The notes under the pieces are model-generated. The model saw only the letters and a program-made list of their open reading frames with translations. It ran no database searches and was not told the origin of the DNA. 64,000 nucleotides of DNA from Cryoendolithus antarcticus. Lineage: Eukaryota; Ascomycota; Dothideomycetes; Cladosporiales; Cladosporiaceae. Where the stretch lies: positions 558,001 through 622,000 of the forward strand of contig NAJO01000003.1 in assembly GCA_002077065.1 (NCBI GenBank), written 5' to 3'. Shown in pieces: positions 19,837 to 29,514 of the stretch. The position numbers and the translations under genes are program-made. Every line of letters begins with the position of its first letter. The stretch's first letter is position 1.

Positions 19837-21456
19837 ATGCCTTTCCTAGCGAAGGAGCACCACCCAATACCGACCAAGGACCTGCTGTCCTGGACCTTTG
19901 ACGACCAAACATATGATCAGGATGATCCCATCTACATTGACGCCCTCAAACCCTCGAACAACATCTCGTCTCGTCAAGCCCGCAAACTCATTAGGCAGCT
20001 TGTAGCAGGATTCCATGCGGCCGGTTTACAGCAGGGTGACGTCGTGAATATTCACTCATTCAACTCGATATGGTATCCCATTTTCCTGCTGGGCGTCGTG
20101 GCCGCTGGAGGTGTGTTCAGCGGCACCAATCCCGCGTACACACCGTACGAGCTTAGCCACGCCCTCAAGATTTCAAAGGCGAGATTCGTGCTTGTCCAGC
20201 CGGACCTGATCGATGGCGTACTCAAAGCAAGTCGCGAGGTTGGATTACCTGAGAAGAACATCGTCATCCTCAATCCGCACAGCGAACGATCCCCCCCAGG
20301 TTATGCCCAGTGGAGCGATCTCTTGCAACATGGAGAGCAGGACTGGGTCCGATTCGACAACTTGGAGACGACAAAGAATACCACGGCAGCCATGCTCTTC
20401 ACCTCGGGCACCACTGGACTTCCAAAGGCAGCAATGCTGAGCCACTACAATCTCGTCGCACAGCACACGCTGGTGTACGAAGCCCCTCCCAGGCCATACA
20501 AAGCTGTGCGGGTCCTGGCACTGCCGATGTTCCACGCTGCAATGGCACCAGTAGCTCACACCACGCCTCTCCGGAATGGTGAGAAAGGCTATGTACTGCG
20601 GAGATTTGATCTAGAGCACTGGATGTGGACGATCCAGACCTACAAGATTACCGACGTGGGCGTCGTGCCGCCCATAGCAATCATGGCTATCAACAGTGAG
20701 CTGAAGAACAAGAGTTAGTGTGCCGGGTATTCACTCTTCGTAACGCTTAATGCTGACTGTTACGCAGTGAGCGAGACTTCCTGCATCGCGACAAGGCTGC
20801 GGTACCCAGAGTACGACACCACAGGCTCCGTCGGATATCCTCTGCCGAACATCGACTTGAAGCTTGTGGACGATTACGGAGCCGACATCTCCGAGTACGA
20901 CGTACGCGGCGAGCTGTGCATTCGCGGTCCCACGGTGATTCGCGGATACTTCGAGAACGAGGAAGCCAACAACAGAGACTTTGACCAAGATGGTTTCTTC
21001 CATACGGGTGACATAGCCTACGTGGACAAGAGGACAGATTTATTTTTTATCGTGGACCGAAAGAAAGTGCGTCGTCCACATCCCCGATGCATAATACACT
21101 GCTGACATCCATCTACCCAGGAATTGATCAAAGTCAGAGGCTTCCAAGTGGTGCCTCCTGAGCTCGAAGGCGTCCTCCTGTCGCACCCTAATATTGTGGA
21201 CGCCGCTGTATACGGAGTGTCTGATCCAGTGCGCGAGGGTGGCGAGCTACCTCGAGCGCACCTCGTACGCCGACCAGGTGCAAGCGGACCAAGTGACAGT
21301 GAGGTGCATGCTTTCATGCGCGAGAAGCTGGCGTCGTTCAAGATGCTAGAGGGAGGGATCAAGTGGGTTGATGCAATTCCGAAGAATGCTTCGGGAAAGA
21401 TACTGAAGAGAATACTGAGAGAAGACTGGAAGAAGGAGAGTGGGGCGAAGTTGTAG
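19837..21456 (+). CDS. 4-coumarate/fatty acyl-CoA ligase-like enzyme with internal deletion, PTS1
   Basis: AMP-forming acyl-CoA ligase (ANL superfamily, 4CL-like). The model join(19837..20713, 20768..21066, 21121..21456) encodes 503 aa. The P-loop LFTSGTTGLPKAAMLSHYN is at about 188-206. SETSC follows, then GELCIRGPTVIRGYFEN and HTGDIAYVDKR. DRKKELIKVRGFQV is formed across intron 2, and the catalytic-lysine block PKNASGKILKR ends the enzyme. The C-terminal A-K-L is a peroxisomal PTS1 signal. Relatives are about 545-560 aa. Here roughly 40 residues are missing between residue 292 and SETSC, the stretch that normally holds the GAAPL block and leads into WGM(T/S)E. Both edges coincide with intron 1 (phase 1), as if one exon had been lost. 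The frame is open, so the product may be made but its activity is doubtful. Confidence 0.82.
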
Positions 21457-22388
21457 TTGTAGCATCGCAGATATCTTTGAGATACTGATGCCCCTACTAG
21501 TCTGGGCTCTAATCGCGACACAAGCATCCACATCCTGCACGACAGCCACAATAGCTCATTCCCATGTAGCACAATGCGTTCGGTGTCCTGCAGCCCCAGC
21601 AACTTCCCGGTGCCAGTGTACAAACTGCTTGAATCCGACTTGACCACGCACTCACCCTTGCGCGCGATTGACCTGTGTGCGTCGCGGTCACCGCCTTCTC
21701 GAAGTACTTCTCAGTGTGCTAATGACGGAGCACTGGATCGTCGCGGTGCTTGACCATCAAGGAGTCGGCAAGTCGTGTAGGGAATGCTTATGAACGCCTG
21801 GGAGTCTCCGAAGTCGTCTCAGCGCATCACAAGAACCACGATGCGGACGGCAAGAGCGATCGGTGTAGTAAGGCCCCTCACGCACCGTGCTCAATACTGG
21901 AAATGAGCCCAGCGGTTCCCGACGGCACCACCGCTGTCATCAATGATTCCGCGGTGGTCCAGCCTTCCATCGAAACCGTACCTCGTTCAGCCGATCGCAA
22001 TGCTGACTATATCAACAATCTTCGGAAGCTGGCACCCGTACCACATGGTCTAGAGGAACGACACCGGTCCGATTTGCCTAGCTCCCTGCTGCTGTGAGAT
22101 AGCATGGTTACGGGGTGGGACCGTACGATGCTCGCGAATATAGCCTTATGGAGACCAACCACGGGCTCAACACCCACTTCCAGGTACAACGCTTGGTACC
22201 CCCAAGCACCCCGATTCTCTTACCTTGCCACCCCTTCTTGCGTGGATTACGCCCATGACTCCGCCACGTAGGAAGGCGCAAGCCAGTCAAAGACATCTAC
22301 TGAGGTTATGAGTTCGAACCCAGTGATACAACGATATACACAGTGGTGCCGTGGAGAAGGCGATCGGCATCAGAGAGATTACCTGTAC
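21457..22388. other. 3' intergenic region between convergent genes
   Basis: About 930 bp between the stop codons of two convergent genes. A plus-strand frame at 21750-22097 has no domain. A TTCGAAC stretch near 22313 resembles a tRNA T-loop but its flanks do not pair. Nothing else seen. Confidence 0.4.
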
Positions 22389-23310
22389 TCACAACTTCGC
22401 CTTCTCCCACTTTCCCACTCTCACCTCCCTGGCAGCTTGCCTCTTCTTCTCCCGCTCCCTGACTTCAAAATCTCGTCGATCCTCATCGCTAAAATTCTCC
22501 AGATACCCGACAGTCTCGCGGTACATCTCTCGCTTCAGCTCGACGAGAGCAGACTTACCCGTTAGGCCTGGGCCAGCCTTCGCGACAAGTTTCATCTCGT
22601 CTATGAAGGTCAACGCTTCTTCCAGACCGCCGAGAGAGTCGACTACGCCTTCTTTGAGCGCATCAAGGGCCTAATTATGGGATCAGCAGACAGATGCTGA
22701 GAGGAGGGCGACAAAAGAACCTTCAATCTCGCCGCCTCCAGCACTAGCTTCCTGTACGTCCCAGGCGAAACCTTCTCCCTGAATACAGAGCTCATTGGCG
22801 CTCTCAACGGCACCCCGAGCTCTAACTCATTCAGACACAGGAAACCTCGATGCGGGTTCATGACCCTGTAATCGTGCATCATAGCCGTCATGAATGCGCC
22901 GGCAAACGCATGGCCATTGATAAGCGACACAGTCGGCATCGGGTACGTCAGCAGTCGGAGCCAGAGGGCATAGAGGGCCTCAGGGAAGAAGCCAGGCGTG
23001 AAGGACGCGTGATCCAAGTCGAGGCCATTGGAGTAGAACTTGGTGATGCCGGAGGTGGTGATCACGACGCCTGCGGGGTGGCGGGTGGCGAGAATATCGA
23101 GGGCTAGGATGAGAGACGTGCAGAATTCCTGGCGTACTGGTCAGCTTGGAAGATGGACATGAATTGGGAGTTCAGATCACGAACAGTCGTGAGTCTATTG
23201 TCCGGTGGGCTGGTGAAGCTGATGAGGTAGACTTTGTCTACAGGCTGTGTGACGACAATGTTGCCATTGGAGCCGACAGCGAGCTCGAAAAGAAGTGCGC
23301 CTTTCGCCAT
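22389..23310 (-). CDS. enoyl-CoA hydratase/isomerase family protein, peroxisomal (PTS1)
   Basis: Crotonase-fold protein of the fungal enoyl-CoA delta-isomerase/hydratase group. The model complement(join(22389..22670, 22721..23128, 23185..23310)) gives 271 aa. The two introns (56 and 50 bp) restore RLTT|EFCTSLILALDIL and AARLK|ALDALKEGVVDSLGG. Crotonase blocks are GVVITTSGITKFYSNGLD (first oxyanion-hole region) and MPTVSLINGHAFAGAFMTAMMHDYRVM (second). The last three residues, A-K-L, form a PTS1 peroxisomal signal, which suggests a role in peroxisomal beta-oxidation of unsaturated acyl-CoA. It converges with the acyl-CoA ligase gene, which has the same tripeptide. Which of the two reactions it catalyses cannot be settled here. 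Confidence 0.88.
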
Positions 23311-23633
23311 TCTCGTTGTATAATCTTGCGTTGTCAGAATTTCGTATTGACATGTAGCCCGCTGCGAGATTGATGCAGTATCATGTACATGGAGCTGAGG
23401 TTGATCACTCAGCATGTGAAGGACCTCGGTACGTTCCTCAGGCACGTATGTTGTCCCTATCGTACCGTAGCATACACGTTCACACTATCATATTGACGTT
23501 ATGTCCAGGCGGCCTGTAGTAACATGCCGTTGCCGCTACGCAACTCCGTTCCCATGGTATATCCAAGCTCGTCAATCCCGAACGCCATCTCAAAGTCGTC
23601 GCTAACTCAGCACGTTGCATGATGTAAACCCAG
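23311..23633. other. intergenic region
   Basis: About 320 bp between the crotonase gene start and the stop of the next minus-strand gene. No feature supported beyond a presumed promoter and 3' region. Confidence 0.4.
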
Positions 23634-26600
23634 CTAAATCCACCCCATTCTCTCCCCACCAGCCACGACCTTCCTCGCAGCAACTGGGCTCGCGGCATGC
23701 TGCACCTCCCCTTGCGTCTGCACAGGCATCTGTCGTTGGCTGTTCTGTCCCCAGCTGTTATCCCTCGAGTGGCCTCTAACAGAAGGACTCGTCGGACTAT
23801 CTCCCGTCGCAAGCCAGGTGCCAAAGTACCCCTGCCCATTTGGCGGCGCAGTGGCGTTAGCAGGCGATAAAGCTTGCGAGGTCCTTCCCAGACTTGCTTG
23901 ACTGTTGCGCAAACTACTGCTGCTGCTGCCCGCAATACTGCTTCCCGAAGCTCTGCTGCCGCCGGCACCGGCAAAGGCGTTGGCTTTCAACCTCCGTAGT
24001 GTCTCGAAAGCCTCCGGATCTGTCTCGACGAGTGAGCCGACTGGAAGGTGCGAAGTCCTCGGCGGACCGAAGTGTTGACCTCCTGCTACACCGCCGAGGC
24101 CAATGATTGAATTGCGCGTGCTAAACTCGGAGCGCTCGGTGATGGGCGTAAGATTCGGCTCGGCTTGATAGCGATCCCGAGCAGTGCCATCGTCACCATC
24201 GGCGCCGAAGAAGCCGCCATTGATCGCTTCGGGCTCGTATTGCTGACTCTGATCTCTGTTCTTCGACGAGCCGCTGTTGGCTCTGGCGGGCTTACTGTAG
24301 AACCCGAACTCCGATCCGTAGAAGTTGTCTTGGTCACTGGCTAGTGCTTCAGCATTGGCGGCGGCGATCACGTCGTCATCGTCAAAGTCATCGGCGTAGT
24401 CATCAGTGGCGTAGTCGTCTGACAAACCGTTGTGCGGGGAGTTCGTCGAGTCGAAGCCGAAGTCGAAAGCCATCTTGGGAGGACTGTATGAGACGCCAGT
24501 GTCGTAGCGAGAGCCGGTCGTGCGTTGCGACGGTGTGCGGGAGTGATCTGCTTCCTGTGCAGGTGCAAGTAAGCCATTGTGCTGGACTGGTGGTGGCGAG
24601 AGCTTCTGCGCAGGAGCCTCGTCACGGTCGTGCTCGGTCTCGTTCTGCGAGTACATGCTGCCGTCGTCCCTTGCATTACCAAAGTCGTCATCCTCAGCAC
24701 GCTGTTGCTGCGGCAACTCCCTCAAATGATCTGCACTGGCTTGCGTGCTGATACTCTGCGAAGTACTGGTACTAGGCATTCTGATGAACCGACCGTCTCC
24801 AGCAGCTTTGTTCGCGGCAGCCGCGAGCGCCTGGTGATATGCCTGAAGCTTAGTCTTCGTACGCTCGACCTCGCCTGCTCCACTGCCAGGTTGCGGCGGG
24901 AGCGGAGGCACCTTTGTGCTCATACCAAGTCGTCTCGCGTCTTCGGATGGATTCCGCTGCGGGATCCATCGTGGGTCGACTGGCGCAGCTGCGAGAGGTA
25001 GATCGGTAAGTAGTAGATGTGAGTCTCTGTCGAGCACTCGCGCCGGATTTGAGGCAGCGAAGGACGGGTACGGACCATCATCACTCATGCCACCCATACT
25101 TACTATTCTCTCGGCAGGCTTGTATGATGCGCCATTCGTGGCTCTGACGGGTAAACCACGATAGCCACCCGCGAAGCCCGGCTGATCGAAGTCATCCTCG
25201 TCAATCGCCGGTCTGCTATTCACTGACTTGTTGGATCGCAGATCGGAAGGGTCGAAGTTGCCGTCATCGAAGTACATGTCGTCCTGAACAACACCGTGAG
25301 CGCCATATTGAGGATTCTGGTTGACACTGACAATACCCACGCCAATACTTGGTCCGAGACGTCCAGCATATGATGCGCTTTGTGCATTGGCCGTCGCTGA
25401 TGCTGGACCATGAGCAAATGATTCAGTCTTCGACCATGAAGGCGCGCGTACAGTCGGAGATGGAGGCCCATTGTTCCAGCCAACGTGCGACGCTGGTGAT
25501 AGTTTGCTGTCGTGTGCGTATGCGGTCCCATTGCCGATTGGGGCAAGCTGTCGTGATCCTGGTCGACTGTCATCTTGGCTTAGGTCCGGTCCCTGAGTGA
25601 AGTCAAATGCGCTGAATCCGCCCGCTGATCTATCTCCATTCCGGCTTTGCGGGACTGGACTTGCTCCCTGCTCCACATGCTTGCCTCCGTTATGAACCCC
25701 GTCGGTGGTCAAGCGTGGCAGACTTGGCTTTCTCCCCTCGACCGGACTCTGACTCGGACTATAGCCCGCTGCCTTCGGCTGCAAGTAGAAACCACTTCTC
25801 GGTTTCACGCCACCATGCCCACCGGGTATGCTTTCCTCGTGAGAGAAATCATCCTCGACAAAGTCTCCCTTGCCTTGCCCATTACCGCCTACAGTAATCA
25901 CGCTTGCATCACTGAACCCTCTGCCATGACCACGTTGCCAGGCGGAGCACATATACTCATCAACACCGCTCGCACGGTGGTACGATGGCTGAGCTGAGGT
26001 GGGCCGCGATGTAGCCAGTGCGGAGTGGGCTCGGAACGCAGGGTGTTCAGCGTAAGACAGATCATGCGAGTGTCGAATGGAAGGTATGGACTCGCCATAG
26101 ATTGAGCCATCCTCGGACTGATCAGGTCTAAGCTGCTCTCGAGCATGAGCCAGACTCTGGAGCCCACCATTGGGTGGCGCAGCGAGCCCATTGGGAGGCA
26201 TCACATCAAGCGAGGCGTGCTGTGACCGCATCTGCACTTCCATCTCGTCTTCGTCTTCCATCGCATTCTCGTCGAAGTAGTCCTCGTCATCGTGATCGGC
26301 TTGGGCTGTCGGACCAGAGCTGCTGGAAACAATACGGCGATGCTTCTCCTCCAGTAGAGCTTCTTCACGCTCGCTACCATCCAGCTGGAATGAAAACCTG
26401 CTACCTGTGCTGGGCATGTGCTTCATGTCATCATCAGTAGGCGATCGCTTACTGTGTCCGACTGCGGATGCACGCTTCTCCACGAGCTTGGGCGGACTTC
26501 GGCTCTGCGTCATTGCAACAGCTGAATGTAGCTCGGCAGGCTCGGGAGTGGAGCTAATGGAGGAAACATAGCCTCCGGGAGACGAGACGGGAGAAGTCAT

Positions 26601-28787
26601 GAGATTCGCCGTTCGTGGTGGCAGAATCAGGGTGCCTGGAGGTGGCATCCTGGGAGACAGCGGCTCCGGTCGCAAGGACAATGAGGTGGGTGACATGTTC
26701 ACGGAAGCATGCTGCGCGGAGACGGAAGAGGAAGTGTGACGACTCGACTCTGTCACTGATTGCGACATCAGAGACGACAGGTGCCGACTCGTGCGGTCTG
26801 TGGATGTGGGCGAAGCGGCTTGTTCTAGGGTCTCGGAGATGGGTCTCGTGTACGAAGATCCCGACAAGACTCGTTGCCCAGCGCTCTGAGGGGAGATCGG
26901 ACTCAGGCTCTCTCGAGTTTGGGGTGGTAGTCCTCCCGTGATCACTGGGCTGACAACGCCGACCGAGCTCGAAGCAGAGTTCCTCTCTTTCCCGCTGATG
27001 GGCCCAGCTGACGAAGGATCACTGGATCGCCTGCTCTCATCATCACGATAAAAGCTTGCCTGCGCCGCATCCATCTGCTGACTTCTGCGCGCAAATGGGG
27101 GTAACACAGCGCTTTCTTGGCTCATGCTTGGATGATGGGACGACACCTGCGACACTCGATACAGAAACTCCTTGTTCTCCAAGCGCTCAGCTTGTATCGA
27201 GCTATATCGTCGATGATCATTCGGGTCTTCATCGAGATGCTCGGTAAAGACTGGAGTATGGCGACTGTTCCGCGAGCCAGACTCGCTGGACCGCTGCTTA
27301 CGTAGAGCAGGCCGTTCGACATCGTCCCGAGATTGTCCCACGACGGGCGTGTGCAGGGAGGGAATGCCACTGATCGCTGGTATCGATGGTGCTCGACTAC
27401 CCAGCTGAGGTCCTCGATTCTGACTTGTCAGATCTGCGTCACTTTGGGAGAAATTGCGTCTCGGCCTGGGAGCATTGAAGTCATGCACCATCTTACCCTT
27501 GATTCGTGGATCGAAGTCTTCAGGTAGCTTGTGAAGTCCACCACTTACCACACTCTTTTGCCGCGCCTGGGCTTGTTCATGCTCCCTCATCTCGCGTGGA
27601 TCTACCGCTGGCGGCTCATCTTGCCCACTTCGTCGGCGCGCCAGCAGAGCCATTGGATTCAGTAACGTCGTCTTCCGCTTGTCTGCCTTCTTTTTGTCTT
27701 GACTCTTGCCACCTGTGTGATGCGTAGGTACCATGACACCTGCAAGCGTCGAGGAGATCCCCGCAGTTTTGGGCCGGGTTGCAACATGTTGCGGCAATGG
27801 GAACGCAGATGAAGTATCTGCATATGCAGTACCTATCGTAGACTGTGCGAGAGGTGACGTCGCTGTCGCGGCGGAAGAGTGTGTGCTCGGCCTGGCAGTG
27901 GACCCACTACAGCTAGTGGTAGTCGGGCTATTGGTCTTTCGCAAGACGTTTGGCCCACTGGCAGACTGCGGGCTTAGGTGAGTTGAGCTCTGCGTAAAGG
28001 ATCGCGGCGACATAGGACTCCGCCCACTGCTCGCGCTTTGTGTGCCGGCACTCACTGGCGACTTGGCAGCCAGCAGATTCGGAGAGCTGTGGATTTGCTG
28101 CAGCAGAGGCACGCGTGGTGCTGGAGGCTGCGAGTAAGGACGGTCTCTACTGTCGATGAACTCCCTTGACATGGCTGGGTGATGAGTTGCGAAGGCATTG
28201 CCCACAGGTGCAGCAGGCGCTCGTTGAGGGAACATCGAGGCCTGCATCTGAGGTCGATCGAAGTCGATGTCCAGAATGGCGTTGGAAGGCGCCGGCTGAC
28301 CATACTGGGCTGCCTGTGTCTCAATCCGTGGTGTAGACCCAGGATTACTAGGCATCGACCTCGTGATCGTGGGTGGTAGGGTGTCGACCCTCATATTTGG
28401 CTGTGCCGCATTCATCCTAGCACTTGACTGTGATGCAGCGGCTTTGGCTGTACCACTCTCACCGACCTCAGCCTCCCTAGCGGCATGCGCTGTTGTCGAG
28501 AACTCGCCAAAAAGCTCATCCCTGCTCGACAGGCGCGGAATGGGAGGCAGCACGGGCGGCTGTAAGCTGACTACACTCCGCCGCGCTCCATCGCTTGTCG
28601 AAGGTCGGAATGGAACCCCACCGAACCTCTCTGAATCGCCTCTCGCTGACACTGGCGAGTGGAGATTGTTCGCGTCCAGTCCAGAATCAAATTGCAGCGG
28701 CGACACAGGGGGTGTGGCGCGGGAGGGGGAGGAGGTGGTGGAAGACGAGGTCGCGTCGAAGGGCGGGGGTCGCGATCGACGAAACAT
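23634..28787 (-). CDS. 1717-aa intrinsically disordered protein, unknown function
   Basis: One uninterrupted reading frame of 5.15 kb from the ATG at 28787 to TGA at 23634. The protein is dominated by Ser, Pro, Thr, Gln and Gly with many SP/TP sites, and reads as disordered over most of its length. Islands that look constrained are KKADKRKTTLLNPMALLARRR with the following KLPEDFDPRIKGKMVHDFNAPRP (about residues 375-440). Others are an acidic DDEDYFDENAMEDEDEMEVQM stretch (about 850-870) and IPGGHGGVKPRSGFYLQPK (about 1000). RKPSLPRLTTDGVHNGG and FETLRRLKANAFAGAGGS (about 1610) are further examples. There is no signal peptide, membrane span or catalytic domain. I do not recognise a named family. 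The composition suggests a scaffold or polarity/signalling protein, but that is only inference. Confidence 0.8.
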   Translation of the reverse strand: MFRRSRPPPFDATSSSTTSSPSRATPPVSPLQFDSGLDANNLHSPVSARGDSERFGGVPFRPSTSDGARRSVVSLQPPVLPPIPRLSSRDELFGEFSTTAHAAREAEVGESGTAKAAASQSSARMNAAQPNMRVDTLPPTITRSMPSNPGSTPRIETQAAQYGQPAPSNAILDIDFDRPQMQASMFPQRAPAAPVGNAFATHHPAMSREFIDSRDRPYSQPPAPRVPLLQQIHSSPNLLAAKSPVSAGTQSASSGRSPMSPRSFTQSSTHLSPQSASGPNVLRKTNSPTTTSCSGSTARPSTHSSAATATSPLAQSTIGTAYADTSSAFPLPQHVATRPKTAGISSTLAGVMVPTHHTGGKSQDKKKADKRKTTLLNPMALLARRRSGQDEPPAVDPREMREHEQAQARQKSVVSGGLHKLPEDFDPRIKGKMVHDFNAPRPRRNFSQSDADLTSQNRGPQLGSRAPSIPAISGIPSLHTPVVGQSRDDVERPALRKQRSSESGSRNSRHTPVFTEHLDEDPNDHRRYSSIQAERLENKEFLYRVSQVSSHHPSMSQESAVLPPFARRSQQMDAAQASFYRDDESRRSSDPSSAGPISGKERNSASSSVGVVSPVITGGLPPQTRESLSPISPQSAGQRVLSGSSYTRPISETLEQAASPTSTDRTSRHLSSLMSQSVTESSRHTSSSVSAQHASVNMSPTSLSLRPEPLSPRMPPPGTLILPPRTANLMTSPVSSPGGYVSSISSTPEPAELHSAVAMTQSRSPPKLVEKRASAVGHSKRSPTDDDMKHMPSTGSRFSFQLDGSEREEALLEEKHRRIVSSSSGPTAQADHDDEDYFDENAMEDEDEMEVQMRSQHASLDVMPPNGLAAPPNGGLQSLAHAREQLRPDQSEDGSIYGESIPSIRHSHDLSYAEHPAFRAHSALATSRPTSAQPSYHRASGVDEYMCSAWQRGHGRGFSDASVITVGGNGQGKGDFVEDDFSHEESIPGGHGGVKPRSGFYLQPKAAGYSPSQSPVEGRKPSLPRLTTDGVHNGGKHVEQGASPVPQSRNGDRSAGGFSAFDFTQGPDLSQDDSRPGSRQLAPIGNGTAYAHDSKLSPASHVGWNNGPPSPTVRAPSWSKTESFAHGPASATANAQSASYAGRLGPSIGVGIVSVNQNPQYGAHGVVQDDMYFDDGNFDPSDLRSNKSVNSRPAIDEDDFDQPGFAGGYRGLPVRATNGASYKPAERIVSMGGMSDDGPYPSFAASNPARVLDRDSHLLLTDLPLAAAPVDPRWIPQRNPSEDARRLGMSTKVPPLPPQPGSGAGEVERTKTKLQAYHQALAAAANKAAGDGRFIRMPSTSTSQSISTQASADHLRELPQQQRAEDDDFGNARDDGSMYSQNETEHDRDEAPAQKLSPPPVQHNGLLAPAQEADHSRTPSQRTTGSRYDTGVSYSPPKMAFDFGFDSTNSPHNGLSDDYATDDYADDFDDDDVIAAANAEALASDQDNFYGSEFGFYSKPARANSGSSKNRDQSQQYEPEAINGGFFGADGDDGTARDRYQAEPNLTPITERSEFSTRNSIIGLGGVAGGQHFGPPRTSHLPVGSLVETDPEAFETLRRLKANAFAGAGGSRASGSSIAGSSSSSLRNSQASLGRTSQALSPANATAPPNGQGYFGTWLATGDSPTSPSVRGHSRDNSWGQNSQRQMPVQTQGEVQHAASPVAARKVVAGGERMGWI

Positions 28788-29514
28788 CGCGCCGTCGCTG
28801 GCGCAGGGTATATGGGGTTCTAGTGTGACCCGCGGCTCGCTGTCATGGCACTATACTCCACACACGCCTGCTTGGCCCGCTATGGCCTTGATATGGCAGC
28901 CTGTGTAATGTCAATCTGCAAGTATGGCTGGCTGCAGACGCGGCTCGAAGCCGAGATGGACGTTCGCTTACATGCGCCTCGCTCATTACCGCCGCGCCTG
29001 GGGATTACAGCAATCTTGTGATGACATAGTCAATGAGAGCCAGTGAGCTTATATAGGGTAGTGCAGTAGAAGCAGCTACCACGACGTACCAGCGGAGGCT
29101 ATGGCAAACCGACATGTCGATACATCGATACCCCCTCCTATCCTCAGAATAGCACTTCCACCGACAGGGAAGGTGCTGATTCGATAGTGTGGCTTCATGT
29201 GGCTTGTGAGTGTGGCTCGTGAAAGAGCGGGGTGCACCTGCAGCATGGGGGAGCACAGTGGGAATCCAGACAGCATTGGAGCTCTCAACCTCTCATCAAA
29301 CGAGATATCCGGGCTCGTCCTCCGCGCCGTTAACGTTGAGTGCCTGTAGATAGAACTTGTGGGCGGCACTGCTCTCGACTGATCTGCTCCGAGTACCAGC
29401 AGCAGGTGCGGCCATTGCCTTGGGTTGATCACGATCGTTGCAAGGACGAGAGATAAGCAAAATTTACGAGTTACTGATCGACAAGACTATTCACAGAGGC
29501 ATGCGCGAGCGAGC
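28788..29514. other. divergent intergenic/promoter region
   Basis: About 730 bp between the divergent starts of the large disordered-protein gene and the acyltransferase gene. Apart from GATA-type sites near its right end, I see no gene or RNA. Confidence 0.45.
29451..29457 (+). promoter_or_regulatory. GATA-factor-type site upstream of siderophore-type acyltransferase
   Basis: AGATAAG fits the HGATAR consensus of fungal GATA factors and lies about 58 bp upstream of the ATG at 29515. A second AGATAG lies near 29348. Siderophore genes in related fungi are repressed by the GATA factor SreA/Urbs1, whose longer consensus (ATCWGATAA) is only partly matched. Functional use is inference. Confidence 0.35.

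Noticed and set aside
22296..22330. tRNA-like TTCGAAC box
   Set aside because: Flanking bases do not form a T-stem and no acceptor or anticodon arm can be drawn upstream.
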